Positions 40,868 to 51,369 of a DNA stretch of 64,000 nucleotides are shown one piece after another. Made by a program: the position numbers and the translations under genes. Numbering within the stretch: the first letter of the stretch is position 1; the number at the start of each line of letters is the position of its first letter. Source of the stretch: Burkholderia ubonensis subsp. mesacidophila (GTDB taxonomy: Bacteria > Pseudomonadota > Gammaproteobacteria > Burkholderiales > Burkholderiaceae); assembly GCF_002097715.1 (NCBI RefSeq), contig NZ_CP020737.1, forward strand, positions 372,001-436,000. The letters are read 5' to 3'. The notes under the pieces were generated by a model that was given only the letters and a program-made list of their open reading frames with translations, was not told where the DNA came from and ran no database searches.

Positions 40868-41619
40868 GCGGTTTTCAAACGCTGTTCTACAAGGAAATCC
40901 TGCGGTTCTGGAAGGTGTCGTTCCAGACGGTGCTTGCGCCCGTCGTCACAGCGCTGCTGTACCTGACGATCTTCGGCCATGCGCTGACGGGCCGCGTCGA
41001 GGTGTATCCGGGCGTCGAGTACGTGAGCTTCCTCGTGCCGGGCCTCGTGATGATGAGCGTGCTGCAGAATGCGTTCGCGAACAGCTCGTCGTCGCTGATC
41101 CAGTCGAAGATCACCGGCAACCTCGTGTTCATGCTGCTGCCGCCGCTGTCGTACAAGGACATCTACGGCGCATACGTGCTCGCGTCCGTCGTGCGCGGGC
41201 TTGCGGTCGGCACGGGCGTGTTCGTCGTGACGGTCTGGTTCATCCCGATGCAGTTCGCGGCGCCCGCGTTCATCCTCGCGTTCGCGCTGTTCGGCGCGGC
41301 GATCCTCGGCACGCTCGGCCTCATCGCCGGGATCTGGGCGGAGAAGTTCGACCAGCTCGCCGCGTTCCAGAACTTCCTGATCATGCCGCTGACGTTCCTG
41401 TCCGGCGTGTTCTACTCGACGCATTCTCTGCCGCCCGTGTGGCGCGAGATCTCGCGTCTCAACCCGTTTTTCTACATGATCGACGGCTTTCGCTACGGGT
41501 TCTTCGGCGCGTCCGACATCGACCCGCTCGCGAGCCTCGCGATCGTCGCCGGTTTCTTCGTGCTGCTCGCGCTGTTCGCGATGCGGCTGCTCGCGACCGG
41601 CTACAAACTGCGTCATTGA
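40864..41619 (+). CDS. ABC-2 type transporter permease
   Basis: 251-aa permease with six helices (E. coli YadH/NodJ type). The N-terminal FQTLFYKEILRFWKVSFQTV precedes helix 1; the ABC-2 motif FLSGVFYSTHSLPPVWREIS and NPFFYMIDGFRYGFFG lie near the end. It partners the ATPase encoded immediately upstream (ATGA overlap). Confidence 0.92.
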   Translation: MSGFQTLFYKEILRFWKVSFQTVLAPVVTALLYLTIFGHALTGRVEVYPGVEYVSFLVPGLVMMSVLQNAFANSSSSLIQSKITGNLVFMLLPPLSYKDIYGAYVLASVVRGLAVGTGVFVVTVWFIPMQFAAPAFILAFALFGAAILGTLGLIAGIWAEKFDQLAAFQNFLIMPLTFLSGVFYSTHSLPPVWREISRLNPFFYMIDGFRYGFFGASDIDPLASLAIVAGFFVLLALFAMRLLATGYKLRH

Positions 41620-41710
41620 TATGAATCGGCCGCCGCGCGCGGCGCTCGCCGCTCCCGCAGGGGAGCGCGGCGCCGCGCGCGTTCCGGCGCGCACCGACAG
41701 GAGCATCACC

Positions 41711-41950
41711 ATGTTGCCGACTCCCGAACAGGTCAAGCAATACATCGCGGGCGGGCTCGCCTGCACGCATCTGGAAGTCGAAGGCGACGGCCAGCACTTC
41801 TTCGCGACGATCGTGTCGCCGGCGTTCGAGGGCAAGCGGCCGATCCAGCGGCATCAGCTCGTCTACGCGGCGCTCGGCGATCGTATGAAGCAGGAAATCC
41901 ACGCGCTCAGCATGAAGACGCTGACGCCCGCCGAATGGCAGAACGCATAA
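41711..41950 (+). CDS. ibaG: BolA-family protein IbaG
   Basis: 79-aa BolA-like protein, likely a partner of a monothiol glutaredoxin in Fe-S handling. It begins MLPTPEQVKQYIAGGLACTH and carries the family's EVEGDGQHFFATIVSPAFEG. The conserved HQLVYAALGDRM and final EIHALSMKTLTPAEW are typical of ibaG/yrbA next to murA, as in E. coli. Confidence 0.92.
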   Translation: MLPTPEQVKQYIAGGLACTHLEVEGDGQHFFATIVSPAFEGKRPIQRHQLVYAALGDRMKQEIHALSMKTLTPAEWQNA

Positions 41951-41963
41951 CCGGAACCACTGA

Positions 41964-43313
41964 GTGCAAGTCACCGTCAACGAGCGCGACGCCGTCGAGA
42001 GCGTCGCCGCGGCACACCCGGCCGGCAATCGGGATACGCAGGGACATGGGATGGACAAGCTCGTGATCGAAGGCGGCCGCCGGCTGTCCGGCGAGATCGT
42101 CGTATCGGGCGCGAAGAACGCGGCGCTGCCGATTCTGTGCGCGGGCCTGCTGACGGCCGATCCGGTCCACCTCGACAACGTGCCGAATCTGAAGGACGTC
42201 CGCACCACGCTGAAGGTCCTGAACCAGATGGGCGTGAAGAGCGAGACGGACGGCTGCCAGGTGCGGCTCGATGCGTCGGGCGTCGACAACCTCGTCGCGC
42301 CGTACGAGCTCGTGAAGACGATGCGCGCGTCGATCCTCGTGCTCGGGCCGCTGCTTGCGCGCTTCGGCGAGGCGAAGGTGTCGCTGCCGGGCGGCTGCGC
42401 GATCGGCGCGCGGCCGGTCGACCAGCACATCAAGGGCCTGCAGGCGATGGGCGCCGAGATCAGCATCGAGCACGGCTTCATCGAGGCGCGCGCGAAGCGC
42501 CTGAAGGGCGCGCGCATCGTCACCGACATGATCACGGTGACCGGCACCGAGAACCTGCTGATGGCGGCGACGCTCGCCGACGGCGAGACGGTGATCGAGA
42601 ACGCCGCGCGCGAGCCGGAAGTGAGCGATCTCGCGCACCTGCTGGTCGAGATGGGCGCGAAGATCGACGGGATCGGCACCGACCGGCTCGTGATCCAGGG
42701 CGTCGAGCGGCTGCACGGCGCGCGCCACGCGGTGATTCCGGACCGCATCGAGGCCGGCACGTTCCTGTGCGCGGTCGCGGCGGCGGGCGGCGACGTCACG
42801 CTGACGGGCGTGCGCCCGCACATCCTCGACGCGGTGATCGACAAGCTGCGCGAGGCCGGCGTGACGGTCGAGGAAGGCGACACCTGGCTGCGCGTGAAGA
42901 TGGACCGCCGGCCGTCCGCGGTGACGATCCGCACGTCCGAATACCCGGCGTTCCCGACCGACATGCAGGCGCAGTTCATGGCGCTGAACGCGGTTGCGGC
43001 GGGCACCGCACAGGTCGTCGAGACGATCTTCGAGAACCGCTTCATGCACGTGCAGGAGCTGAACCGGCTCGGCGCGAACATCACCATCGACGGCAACACC
43101 GCGCTCGTGACGGGCGTCGACAAGCTGTCCGGCGCGAAGGTGATGGCAACCGACCTGCGCGCGTCCGCGAGCCTCGTGATCGCCGGCCTGCGCGCCGACG
43201 GCGAGACGCTCGTCGACCGCATCTATCACCTCGACCGGGGATACGACCGGATGGAAGCCAAACTGACCGCCGTCGGCGCGAACGTGCGCCGCGTTTCCGG
43301 GAGCCAAGCATGA
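41964..43313 (+). CDS. murA: UDP-N-acetylglucosamine 1-carboxyvinyltransferase
   Basis: First committed enzyme of peptidoglycan precursor synthesis (enolpyruvyl transfer from PEP). 449 aa from a GTG at 41964; an ATG at 42051 would remove a 29-residue tail. [15 protein letters not shown] [14 protein letters not shown] supplies the PEP-binding Lys-Asn. [20 protein letters not shown] carries the fosfomycin-target cysteine. [19 protein letters not shown] [20 protein letters not shown] and [15 protein letters not shown] complete the signature. It overlaps hisG by four bases. Confidence 0.96.
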   Translation: MQVTVNERDAVESVAAAHPAGNRDTQGHGMDKLVIEGGRRLSGEIVVSGAKNAALPILCAGLLTADPVHLDNVPNLKDVRTTLKVLNQMGVKSETDGCQVRLDASGVDNLVAPYELVKTMRASILVLGPLLARFGEAKVSLPGGCAIGARPVDQHIKGLQAMGAEISIEHGFIEARAKRLKGARIVTDMITVTGTENLLMAATLADGETVIENAAREPEVSDLAHLLVEMGAKIDGIGTDRLVIQGVERLHGARHAVIPDRIEAGTFLCAVAAAGGDVTLTGVRPHILDAVIDKLREAGVTVEEGDTWLRVKMDRRPSAVTIRTSEYPAFPTDMQAQFMALNAVAAGTAQVVETIFENRFMHVQELNRLGANITIDGNTALVTGVDKLSGAKVMATDLRASASLVIAGLRADGETLVDRIYHLDRGYDRMEAKLTAVGANVRRVSGSQA

Positions 43314-43963
43314 GCGCGCCGCTGACCCTGGCCCTGTCGAAGGGCCGGATTTTCGAGGAAACCCTGCCGCTGCTCGCCGCCGCCGGGGTGCAGGTGACCG
43401 AGGATCCGGAAACGTCGCGCAAGCTGATCCTGCCGACGACCAACCCGGACCTGCGCGTGATCATCGTGCGCGCGAGCGACGTGCCGACCTACGTCGAATA
43501 CGGCGCGGCCGACTTCGGCGTGGCCGGCAAGGACGTGCTGATCGAGCACGGCGGCTCGGGCCTGTACCAGCCGATCGACCTGAACATCGCGCGCTGCCGG
43601 CTGTCGGTCGCGGTTCCCGCCGGCTTCGACTACGCGAAGGCGGTGCGCCAGGGCGCGCGCCTGCGCGTCGCGACGAAGTACGTCGAAGCGGCGCGCGAGC
43701 ACTTCGCCGCGAAGGGCGTGCACGTCGACCTGATCAAGCTGTACGGGTCGATGGAGCTCGCGCCGCTCGTCGGCCTCGCCGACGCGATCGTCGACCTCGT
43801 CAGCTCGGGCGGCACGCTCCGGGCGAACAATCTGGTCGAGGTCGAGGAGATCATGCAGATCTCGTCGCGCCTCGTCGTGAACCAGGCTGCGCTGAAGCTC
43901 AAGCGCGCGGCGCTCAAGCCGATCCTCGACGCGTTCGAACGCGCGTCGCAGAATGGCGTGTGA
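43310..43963 (+). CDS. hisG: ATP phosphoribosyltransferase, short form
   Basis: First enzyme of histidine synthesis. 217 aa, so the short HisG that lacks the regulatory C-terminal domain and needs the partner HisZ. No hisZ lies in this window. Family blocks are [52 protein letters not shown] and the PRPP loop [19 protein letters not shown]. Start overlaps murA. Confidence 0.96.
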   Translation: MSAPLTLALSKGRIFEETLPLLAAAGVQVTEDPETSRKLILPTTNPDLRVIIVRASDVPTYVEYGAADFGVAGKDVLIEHGGSGLYQPIDLNIARCRLSVAVPAGFDYAKAVRQGARLRVATKYVEAAREHFAAKGVHVDLIKLYGSMELAPLVGLADAIVDLVSSGGTLRANNLVEVEEIMQISSRLVVNQAALKLKRAALKPILDAFERASQNGV

Positions 43964-43986
43964 GCGCACACCGTAACGGAACTTCC

Positions 43987-45315
43987 ATGTCCATCACCAT
44001 CCGCAAGCTCGACTCGACGAGCGAAGGCTTCGATGCCGCACTGCGCGCGCTGCTCGCGTTCGAGGCGAGCGAAGACGACGCGATCGAGCGCTCGGTCGCG
44101 CAGATCCTCGCCGACGTGAAGGCGCGCGGCGACGCCGCGGTGCTCGACTACACGAACCGCTTCGACCGGCTGGGCGCGGACAGCGTCGCCGCGCTGGAGC
44201 TGCCGCAGGACGCGCTGCAGGAAGCGCTCGACGGCCTCGCGCCGAAGGCGCGCGCGGCGCTGGAAGCGGCCGCGGCGCGCGTGCGCGGGTATCACGAGAA
44301 GCAGAAGATCGAGTGCGGCAGCCATAGCTGGCAGTACACGGAAAGCGACGGCACGGTGCTCGGCCAGAAGGTCACGCCGCTCGACCGCGTCGGCCTGTAC
44401 GTGCCGGGCGGCAAGGCGGCCTACCCGTCGTCGGTGCTGATGAACGCGATTCCGGCGCGCGTCGCGGGCGTCGGCGAGATCGTGATGGTCGTGCCGACCC
44501 CGGACGGCGTGAAGAACGACCTCGTGCTCGCCGCGGCGCTGCTCGGCGGCGTCGACCGCGTGTTCACGATCGGCGGCGCGCAGGCGGTGGCCGCGCTCGC
44601 GTACGGCACCGAGACCGTGCCGGCCGTCGACAAGATCTGCGGGCCCGGCAACGCGTACGTCGCGTCGGCGAAGCGCCGCGTGTTCGGCACGGTCGGCATC
44701 GACATGATCGCCGGGCCGTCGGAAATCCTCGTGCTGTGCGACGGCACCACGGACCCGAACTGGGTCGCGATGGACCTGTTCTCGCAGGCCGAGCACGACG
44801 AGCTCGCGCAGTCGATCCTGCTGTGCCCGGACGCTGCGTTCCTCGAGCGCGTCGAGAAGGCGATCGACGAGCTGCTGCCGACGATGCCGCGCGAGGCCGT
44901 GATCCGCGCGTCGCTCGAAGGCCGCGGCGCGCTGATCAAGGTGCGCGACATGGCCGAAGCGTGCAGGATCGCGAACGACATCGCACCCGAGCACCTCGAG
45001 ATTTCCGCGCTGGAGCCGCAGCAGTGGGGCAAGCTGATCCGCCACGCCGGCGCGATCTTCCTCGGCCGCTACACGAGCGAGAGCCTCGGCGACTACTGCG
45101 CGGGCCCGAACCACGTGCTGCCGACGTCGCGCACCGCGCGCTTCTCGTCGCCGCTCGGCGTGTACGACTTCATCAAGCGCTCGAGCGTGATCGAAGTCAG
45201 CGCCGAAGGCGCGCATACGCTCGGCGAGATCGCGTCCGAGCTCGCGTACGGCGAGGGGCTGCAGGCGCACGCGAAGAGCGCCGAATACCGGATGAAAGGC
45301 GGCGGCCAGGGCTGA
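43987..45315 (+). CDS. hisD: Histidinol dehydrogenase
   Basis: Zinc enzyme for the last two oxidations, histidinol to histidine. 442 aa from the ATG at 43987 ([15 protein letters not shown]); a GTG at 43960 would overlap hisG. Blocks seen: [69 protein letters not shown] and [12 protein letters not shown] with zinc ligands. [20 protein letters not shown] lies near the end. Confidence 0.96.
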   Translation: MSITIRKLDSTSEGFDAALRALLAFEASEDDAIERSVAQILADVKARGDAAVLDYTNRFDRLGADSVAALELPQDALQEALDGLAPKARAALEAAAARVRGYHEKQKIECGSHSWQYTESDGTVLGQKVTPLDRVGLYVPGGKAAYPSSVLMNAIPARVAGVGEIVMVVPTPDGVKNDLVLAAALLGGVDRVFTIGGAQAVAALAYGTETVPAVDKICGPGNAYVASAKRRVFGTVGIDMIAGPSEILVLCDGTTDPNWVAMDLFSQAEHDELAQSILLCPDAAFLERVEKAIDELLPTMPREAVIRASLEGRGALIKVRDMAEACRIANDIAPEHLEISALEPQQWGKLIRHAGAIFLGRYTSESLGDYCAGPNHVLPTSRTARFSSPLGVYDFIKRSSVIEVSAEGAHTLGEIASELAYGEGLQAHAKSAEYRMKGGGQG

Positions 45316-45396
45316 CCCCCGGGCCGCAGACGGGCGCGGCGGCTGCCGCCGCGCCGACCCATTGACGCCGGCGCAACGCACGCCGGCTTGCAGACC

Positions 45397-46476
45397 ATGA
45401 CGACGCCACAAGACATCATTCGCCGCGACGTGCTCGCGATGACGAGCTACCCGGTGCCGGACGCGAGCGGATTCGTGAAGCTCGACGCGATGGAGAACCC
45501 GTACCCGCTGCCCGAACCGCTTGCGGCGGCGCTCGGCGCGCGCCTCGCGCAGGTTGCGCTGAACCGCTATCCGGCGCCGCGCCCGGCCGCGCTCATCGAC
45601 AAGCTGCGCCGCACGATGGGCGTGCCGGCCGCGTGCGACGTGCTGCTCGGCAACGGCTCCGACGAGATCATCAGCATGATGTCGGTCGCGTGCGCGAAGC
45701 CGGGCGCGAAGGTGCTCGCGCCGGTGCCGGGCTTCGTGATGTACGAGATTTCGGCGAAATTCGCGCAGCTCGAGTTCGTCGGCGTGCCGCTCACGGCCGA
45801 CCTGACGCTCGACGTCGATGCGATGCTCGCGGCGATCGCCGAGCACCGCCCGGCGCTCGTCTATCTCGCGTACCCGAACAACCCGACCGGCACGTTGTAC
45901 GACGCCGCCGGCATCGAGCGGATCATCGCGGCCGCACGGCACAGCCTGGTCGTGATCGACGAGGCGTACCAGCCGTTCGCCGAGCGCTCGTGGCTGCCGC
46001 GCGCGGCGGAGTTCGACAACGTCGTCGTGATGCGCACGGTGTCGAAGCTCGGCCTCGCGGGCATCCGCCTCGGCTACCTCGCCGGGCTGCCGGCGTGGCT
46101 CGCGGAGTTCGACAAGGTGCGTCCGCCGTACAACATCAACGTGCTGACGCAGGCGACCGCCGATTTCCTGCTCGACCACCTCGACGTGCTCGACGCGCAG
46201 GCGGCCGAGCTGCGCGCCGAGCGCGCGCGCCTCGCGCAGGCGGTGGCCGCGCTGCCGGGCGCGACGGTGTTCCCGAGCGCCGGCAATTTCCTGCTGGTGC
46301 GCGTGCCGGATGCGGCGGCGGTGTTCGACGCGCTGCTGACCGAGCGGGTGCTGGTCAAAAACGTGAGTAAAATGCATCCGTTGCTGGCCGAATGCGTGCG
46401 GCTGACCGTCGGTTCTCCCGATGAAAACGCCCGCCTGCTGGCCGCATTGAAACTCGCGCTGCCCGGTCGAGCCTGA
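45397..46476 (+). CDS. hisC: Histidinol-phosphate aminotransferase
   Basis: PLP aminotransferase of 359 aa. [16 protein letters not shown] near the start, [14 protein letters not shown] (substrate and PLP contact), VIDEAYQPF (Asp to pyridine N) and [18 protein letters not shown] with the PLP lysine are all present. [20 protein letters not shown] near the end carries the phosphate-binding Arg. Start placed at the ATG at 45397. Confidence 0.96.
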   Translation: MTTPQDIIRRDVLAMTSYPVPDASGFVKLDAMENPYPLPEPLAAALGARLAQVALNRYPAPRPAALIDKLRRTMGVPAACDVLLGNGSDEIISMMSVACAKPGAKVLAPVPGFVMYEISAKFAQLEFVGVPLTADLTLDVDAMLAAIAEHRPALVYLAYPNNPTGTLYDAAGIERIIAAARHSLVVIDEAYQPFAERSWLPRAAEFDNVVVMRTVSKLGLAGIRLGYLAGLPAWLAEFDKVRPPYNINVLTQATADFLLDHLDVLDAQAAELRAERARLAQAVAALPGATVFPSAGNFLLVRVPDAAAVFDALLTERVLVKNVSKMHPLLAECVRLTVGSPDENARLLAALKLALPGRA

Positions 46477-46535
46477 CGGCGCCGCGGCGCGAAACGATCA
46501 ATCCCCATTTACATCGACTCAGTCAAGGAATTGCC

Positions 46536-47123
46536 ATGCGTGTGGCGGAAGTCGTTCGCAATACCAGCGAAACGCAGATCCGTGTGAAGCTCAATCTCGA
46601 CGGCACGGGCCAGCAGAAGCTGGCCACCGGCGTGCCGTTCCTCGACCATATGCTCGACCAGATCGCACGACACGGTCTGGTCGATCTCGAGGTCGAGGCG
46701 CATGGCGACACGCATATCGACGACCATCACACGGTCGAGGACGTCGGCATCACGCTCGGCCAGGCGGTCGCGAAGGCGATCGGCGACAAGAAGGGCATCC
46801 GCCGCTACGGCCATTCGTACGTGCCGCTCGACGAGGCGCTGTCGCGCGTCGTGGTCGACTTCTCGGGCCGTCCGGGCCTCGAATTCCACGTGCCGTTCAC
46901 GCGTGCGCGGATCGGCACCTTCGACGTCGACCTATCGATCGAATTCTTCCGCGGCTTCGTGAACCATGCGGGCGTGACGCTGCACGTCGACAACCTGCGC
47001 GGGATCAACGCGCACCACCAGCTCGAGACGGTGTTCAAGGCTTTCGGCCGCGCGCTGCGGATGGCGGCGGAGCTCGACGAACGCGCGGCGGGGCAGGTCC
47101 CGTCGACGAAGGGCAGCCTCTGA
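46536..47123 (+). CDS. hisB: Imidazoleglycerol-phosphate dehydratase
   Basis: Monofunctional IGPD, 195 aa, without the phosphatase domain of E. coli HisB. Metal-ligand motifs are [35 protein letters not shown] and [20 protein letters not shown]. The [13 protein letters not shown] core is typical. 60 bp after hisC. Confidence 0.97.
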   Translation: MRVAEVVRNTSETQIRVKLNLDGTGQQKLATGVPFLDHMLDQIARHGLVDLEVEAHGDTHIDDHHTVEDVGITLGQAVAKAIGDKKGIRRYGHSYVPLDEALSRVVVDFSGRPGLEFHVPFTRARIGTFDVDLSIEFFRGFVNHAGVTLHVDNLRGINAHHQLETVFKAFGRALRMAAELDERAAGQVPSTKGSL

Positions 47124-47191
47124 ACTCCTCCTTCTGACCGGACGCTCGCTCAGGACAACCTCACGGCTTCGGCGCATCGCGCCGGCTTGCG

Positions 47192-47812
47192 ATGGATCTG
47201 CTCAAATCGTTCATTTCGCTGCTCGCGCTGATCAACCCGGTCGGCGCGGTGCCGTTTTTCCTGAGCCTGACCGCGCAGCAGACGGACGACGAGCGGCGCC
47301 GCACGATCCGGATCGCGTCGGTGTCGGTGTTCTGCGTGATCACGGTGACGACGCTGCTCGGCCAGCAGATCATCGACTTCTTCGGCATTTCGGTCGGCTC
47401 GCTGGAGGTCGGCGGCGGGATCATCATGCTGCTGATGGCGATCAGCATGCTGAACGCGCAGGCCGGCAATACCCGCTCGACGCCGGAGGAGCGCCACGAA
47501 GCCGAGCAGAAGGACAACATCGCGGTGGTGCCGCTCGCGATCCCGCTGCTGACGGGCCCCGGCTCGATCAGCACGGTGATCATCTATGCGGCGAACTCGC
47601 GTCACTGGTATGAGCGGGCCGGGCTCGTCGCGATCGGCGCGATCCTCGCCTGCCTGTGTTTCGTCGCGATGCGGCTCGCCGAGCCGATCGCGAACTGGAT
47701 CGGCCGCACCGGTATCAACATCGCCACGCGGCTGATGGGACTGATGCTGTCGGCGCTGGCGGTGGAATTCATCGTCAACGGACTGAGGGCGCTACTGCCT
47801 GCACTGAGATGA
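47192..47812 (+). CDS. MarC-family integral membrane protein
   Basis: 206-aa protein with six helices, beginning [20 protein letters not shown], the MarC/UPF0056 N-terminus. [20 protein letters not shown] is the second family signature. Function of the family is uncertain; early claims of antibiotic resistance for E. coli MarC were not upheld. It lies inside the his run, and its stop overlaps the hisH start, so it is translationally coupled with histidine synthesis. Whether that is functional is unknown. Confidence 0.9.
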   Translation: MDLLKSFISLLALINPVGAVPFFLSLTAQQTDDERRRTIRIASVSVFCVITVTTLLGQQIIDFFGISVGSLEVGGGIIMLLMAISMLNAQAGNTRSTPEERHEAEQKDNIAVVPLAIPLLTGPGSISTVIIYAANSRHWYERAGLVAIGAILACLCFVAMRLAEPIANWIGRTGINIATRLMGLMLSALAVEFIVNGLRALLPALR

Positions 47813-48450
47813 AAACTTCGATTGCGATTGTGGATTATGGGATGGGCAACCTGCGCTCGGTCGCGCAGGCGCTCAAGCAGGCCGAACCGGCCGCCGACGT
47901 GGCGATCGTCGACACGCCGGCCGCGATTCGCGCGGCCGACCGCGTCGTGCTGCCCGGCCAGGGCGCGATGCCGGACTGCATGCGCTGCCTCGGCGAATCG
48001 GGCCTGCAGGAAGCGGTCCTCGAAGCGTCGCGCACGAAGCCGCTGCTCGGCGTGTGTGTCGGCGAGCAGATGCTGTTCGACTGGAGCGCCGAAGGCGACA
48101 CGAAGGGCCTCGGCCTGCTGCCCGGCAAGGTCGTGCGCTTCGCGCTCGACGGCCAGCTGCAGGACGACGGCTCGCGCTTCAAGGTGCCGCAGATGGGCTG
48201 GAACCGCGTGCGTCAGGCGCAGCCGCACCCGTTGTGGGACGGCGTGCCGGACGACGCCTATTTCTACTTCGTGCACAGCTATTACGTCACGCCGGACAAC
48301 CCGGCGCATACGGTCGGCGAAACGGTCTACGGTGCGCCGTTTACGTCCGCGGTCGCGCGGGACAATCTCTTCGCGACCCAATTCCACCCGGAGAAAAGCG
48401 CGGAAGTCGGGTTGCGTCTGTATCGCAACTTCGTACACTGGAAACCGTAA
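47809..48450 (+). CDS. hisH: Imidazole glycerol phosphate synthase, glutaminase subunit
   Basis: Glutaminase of 213 aa that feeds ammonia to HisF. Class I amidotransferase triad: cysteine in [12 protein letters not shown] (near residue 83), and the His-Glu pair in [33 protein letters not shown] and [12 protein letters not shown] are typical HisH blocks. Start overlaps the MarC gene. The next his gene is 449 bp away across a structured element. Confidence 0.96.
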   Translation: MKTSIAIVDYGMGNLRSVAQALKQAEPAADVAIVDTPAAIRAADRVVLPGQGAMPDCMRCLGESGLQEAVLEASRTKPLLGVCVGEQMLFDWSAEGDTKGLGLLPGKVVRFALDGQLQDDGSRFKVPQMGWNRVRQAQPHPLWDGVPDDAYFYFVHSYYVTPDNPAHTVGETVYGAPFTSAVARDNLFATQFHPEKSAEVGLRLYRNFVHWKP

Positions 48451-48510
48451 ACGTGGCGCGCGAACCACAGTCGGGGAGCGTGAAACGCCCGCCGCACGGG
48501 GCTCGCCCTG

Positions 48511-48797
48511 GGGCCTGTTCCCGCCAATAACGGGCTTGCGCTGGCCGCCAGAAGGGCCGAGCGCAAGGAATGGGACGCAGCGAATACTGGACGTATTCGC
48601 AAGGAGCATGACGCGGCGATCGGCCCTTCTGGTGGCCAGCCCCGCGAGTGATTTTTTCAAATCAGGGGAACGTGCCTTTCCGGCCGCATTGCAGCGTCGA
48701 TCGTCGCTTGTTTGGCTCGGCCAAACGGCGCTCCTCACTCCTTGCACTGCGACCGGAAAGGCACGTTCGCAAGCCCGTTATTGGCGGGAACAGGCCC
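48511..48797. repeat. 287-bp nested inverted-repeat element (four-way-junction cloverleaf) between hisH and hisA
   Basis: Outer arms are a perfect 30-bp inverted repeat (48511-48540 with 48768-48797). Inside, three hairpins fill the space with no unpaired base between them. Arm 1 is a 20-bp stem, 48541-48560 with 48620-48639, with one G-T pair that would be a G-U wobble in RNA; its tip is CGAATAC-TGGAC-GTATTCG (48581-48599). Arm 2 is CCCC (48640-48643) with GGGG (48665-48668), plus TGATTT-TTTC-AAATCA (48649-48664). Arm 3 is a 15-bp stem, 48669-48683 with 48753-48767, and contains GTTTGG-CTCGG-CCAAAC (48710-48726). Arm 1 also holds an imperfect direct repeat (CAAGGAATGGGACGCAGCG / CAAGGAGCATGACGCGGCG). 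No coding gene is supported in 48451-48899. Transcribed or DNA-level function is unknown. Confidence 0.9.
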
Positions 48798-48899
48798 TAA
48801 GCGCCGAACGAGTTGTACTAAACTAGCGAGACGACGCGACACCGGATGGGCCGGTGCGCGTGCGACTCTTTTCCTTTTCCCAGACGACAACCGATTGCT

Positions 48900-49655
48900 A
48901 TGTTGCTGATTCCGGCCATCGATCTCAAAGACGGTCAGTGTGTGCGCCTCAAACAGGGCGATATGGACCAGGCTACGATTTTCTCCGAGGACCCCGCGGC
49001 GATGGCCCGCAAATGGGTCGACCTCGGCGCCCGGCGGCTCCATCTCGTCGACCTGAACGGCGCGTTCGCCGGCAAGCCGAAGAATCTCGAGGCGATCGAG
49101 GCGATCCTCGAAGAAGTCGGCGATGAAATCCCCGTGCAGCTCGGCGGCGGCATCCGCAGCCTCGAGACGATCGAGAAGTATCTCGACGCGGGCCTGTCGT
49201 ACGTGATCATCGGCACCGCGGCCGTGAAGGACCCGGGCTTCCTGCAGGACGCGTGCAGCGCGTTCGCGGGCAGCATCATCGTCGGCCTCGACGCGAAGGA
49301 CGGCAAGGTCGCGACCGACGGCTGGAGCAAGCTGACGGGGCACGAGGTGATCGATCTCGCGCAGAAGTTCGAGGACTACGGCGTCGAATCGATCGTCTAC
49401 ACGGACATCGGCCGCGACGGCATGCTGCAGGGCATCAACATCGAGGCGACCGTGAAGCTCGCGCAAGCGGTCGGTATTCCGGTGATCGCGAGCGGCGGCC
49501 TGTCGAACCTCAACGACATCGAGAAGCTGTGCGAGGTGGAAGCGCACGGCGTCGAAGGCGTGATCTGCGGCCGTGCGATCTACTCCGGCGATCTCGACTT
49601 CGCGGCCGCGCAGAAGCGCGCGGACGAACTGAACGGCGAGCTCGACAACGCCTGA
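48900..49655 (+). CDS. hisA: ProFAR isomerase (1-(5-phosphoribosyl)-5-[(5-phosphoribosylamino)methylideneamino]imidazole-4-carboxamide isomerase)
   Basis: 251-aa TIM barrel for the Amadori rearrangement in histidine synthesis. [20 protein letters not shown] carries the catalytic Asp at the end of strand 1; [47 protein letters not shown] (second catalytic Asp) and [14 protein letters not shown] follow. The start is the ATG at 48900; the purine-rich spacing upstream is poor. It must either be read from the hisH transcript through the structured element or have its own promoter. Confidence 0.96.
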   Translation: MLLIPAIDLKDGQCVRLKQGDMDQATIFSEDPAAMARKWVDLGARRLHLVDLNGAFAGKPKNLEAIEAILEEVGDEIPVQLGGGIRSLETIEKYLDAGLSYVIIGTAAVKDPGFLQDACSAFAGSIIVGLDAKDGKVATDGWSKLTGHEVIDLAQKFEDYGVESIVYTDIGRDGMLQGINIEATVKLAQAVGIPVIASGGLSNLNDIEKLCEVEAHGVEGVICGRAIYSGDLDFAAAQKRADELNGELDNA

Positions 49656-49678
49656 CCCGGCCGTCGTCACCCTTGCCG

Positions 49679-49699
49679 GGGCTGCCCGCCGGGCAGCCC
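49679..49699 (+). repeat. Intercistronic hairpin between hisA and hisF
   Basis: Perfect 9-bp stem GGGCTGCCC (49679-49687) / GGGCAGCCC (49691-49699) with a three-base loop and no T-tract. Possibly an mRNA-stabilising or attenuating hairpin. Confidence 0.5.
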
Positions 49700-49752
49700 T
49701 GACCGGACTGCCGCTCGCGGCCGTCCCTACTTGCGGCACTTGGCGCAACATC

Positions 49753-50526
49753 ATGGCTCTAGCTAAACGCATCATTCCCTGCCTGGACGTGACCGCCGGG
49801 CGCGTCGTCAAGGGCGTCAACTTCGTCGAACTGCGCGACGCGGGCGACCCCGTCGAGATCGCCCGCCGCTATGACGAGCAGGGCGCCGACGAACTGACGT
49901 TCCTCGACATCACCGCGACGTCCGACCAGCGCGACCTGATCCTGCCGATCATCGAGGCGGTCGCGTCGCAGGTCTTCATCCCGCTGACGGTCGGCGGCGG
50001 CGTGCGCGCCGTCGAGGACGTCCGGCGCCTCTTGAACGCGGGTGCGGACAAGGTCAGCATGAACTCGTCCGCGGTCGCGAACCCGCAGCTCGTGCGCGAC
50101 GCGGCCGACAAGTACGGCTCGCAGTGCATCGTCGTCGCGATCGACGCGAAGCGCGTGTCCGCCGACGGCGAGACTCCGCGCTGGGAAGTGTTCACGCACG
50201 GCGGCCGCAAAGCCACCGGGCTCGACGCGATCGAGTGGGCGCGCAAGATGGCCGAGCTCGGCGCGGGCGAGATCCTGCTGACGAGCATGGATCGCGACGG
50301 CACGAAATCGGGCTTCGACCTCGCGCTCACGCGCGCCGTGTCGGACGCGGTGCCGGTGCCGGTGATCGCGTCGGGCGGCGTCGGCTCGCTGCAGCATCTG
50401 GCGGACGGCATCAAGGACGGCCGCGCGGATGCGGTGCTCGCGGCGAGCATCTTCCACTACGGCGAACACACGGTCGGCGAAGCGAAGCGCTTCATGGCCG
50501 ACCAGGGCATTCCGGTGAGGTTGTGA
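49753..50526 (+). CDS. hisF: Imidazole glycerol phosphate synthase, cyclase subunit
   Basis: 257-aa TIM barrel that receives ammonia from His[21 protein letters not shown] holds the catalytic Asp of strand 1. [49 protein letters not shown] (second Asp) and [18 protein letters not shown] follow. The stop is overlapped by the hisI start. Confidence 0.97.
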   Translation: MALAKRIIPCLDVTAGRVVKGVNFVELRDAGDPVEIARRYDEQGADELTFLDITATSDQRDLILPIIEAVASQVFIPLTVGGGVRAVEDVRRLLNAGADKVSMNSSAVANPQLVRDAADKYGSQCIVVAIDAKRVSADGETPRWEVFTHGGRKATGLDAIEWARKMAELGAGEILLTSMDRDGTKSGFDLALTRAVSDAVPVPVIASGGVGSLQHLADGIKDGRADAVLAASIFHYGEHTVGEAKRFMADQGIPVRL

Positions 50527-50939
50527 TGAGCACGGATAACGCAATGCCGGCGTGGCTCGACAAGGTCCGCTGGGACGACAACGGCCTCGTGCCGGTGATC
50601 GCGCAGGAAGCGTCGACGAACGACGTGCTGATGTTCGCGTGGATGAACCGCGAGGCGTTGGCGAAAACGATCGAGACGCAGCGCGCCGTCTATTATTCGC
50701 GCTCGCGCAAGCGCCTGTGGTTCAAGGGCGAGGAGTCGGGCCACGTGCAGCATGTGCACGAGGTGCGACTCGATTGCGACGAGGACGTCGTGCTGCTGAA
50801 GGTCGAGCAGGTGTCGGGCATCGCCTGCCACACCGGCCGGCATTCGTGCTTTTTCCAGAAATTCGAAGGCACCGTCGACGGTGGCGACTGGGTCGCGGTC
50901 GAGCCGGTGCTGAAAGATCCCGAACACATCTACAAATGA
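50526..50939 (+). CDS. hisI: Phosphoribosyl-AMP cyclohydrolase
   Basis: 137-aa zinc enzyme, separate from His[41 protein letters not shown] (substrate loop), the metal-binding [10 protein letters not shown] and [11 protein letters not shown] (cysteine ligands) are all present. Start and stop both overlap neighbours by a few bases. Confidence 0.97.
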   Translation: MSTDNAMPAWLDKVRWDDNGLVPVIAQEASTNDVLMFAWMNREALAKTIETQRAVYYSRSRKRLWFKGEESGHVQHVHEVRLDCDEDVVLLKVEQVSGIACHTGRHSCFFQKFEGTVDGGDWVAVEPVLKDPEHIYK

Positions 50940-51301
50940 CGCAAACGACCGAAGACACGCTGCTGCGCCTCGCGGCCGTGATCGACAGCCGCAAGGGCGG
51001 CGATCCCGATCAATCGTACGTGTCGCGCCTGTTCCACAAGGGTGACGACGCGGTGCTGAAGAAGATCGGCGAAGAGGCGACCGAAGTCGTGCTCGCCGCG
51101 AAGGACGTGCGCCAGGGCGGCGCGCCGACGGCGCTCGTCGGCGAGGTGGCGGACCTGTGGTTCCATTGCCTCGTGATGCTGTCCCATTACGACCTGAGCC
51201 CGGCCGACGTGATCGCCGAGCTCGAGCGTCGCGAAGGGATGTCCGGCATCGAGGAAAAGGCGCTGCGCAAGCGTCGCGAGCGCGAGGAAAACGGCGGCTG
51301 A
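50936..51301 (+). CDS. hisE: Phosphoribosyl-ATP pyrophosphatase
   Basis: 121-aa all-helical MazG-like enzyme. [20 protein letters not shown] is followed by [16 protein letters not shown] and [20 protein letters not shown], which carry the Glu/Asp magnesium ligands. Last his gene of the cluster. Confidence 0.97.
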   Translation: MTQTTEDTLLRLAAVIDSRKGGDPDQSYVSRLFHKGDDAVLKKIGEEATEVVLAAKDVRQGGAPTALVGEVADLWFHCLVMLSHYDLSPADVIAELERREGMSGIEEKALRKRREREENGG

Positions 51302-51369
51302 CGCGCATCGTCGCGCGGCCGCTACTTCGTGGCAAACTGTAAGAATTGTCATCGAACGGGGGTAGCATC

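Noticed and set aside
43630..46377. A 915-codon minus-strand frame over hisG-hisD-hisC
   Set aside because: Same artefact; no start signal or domain.
48511..48797. Insertion sequence or MITE with a coding transposase
   Set aside because: No open frame with a transposase motif inside and no clear target-site duplication next to the 30-bp arms; a non-coding mobile origin remains possible.
48511..48797. Simple histidine attenuator
   Set aside because: No leader peptide rich in His codons is visible, and it is in the middle of the operon rather than before hisG.
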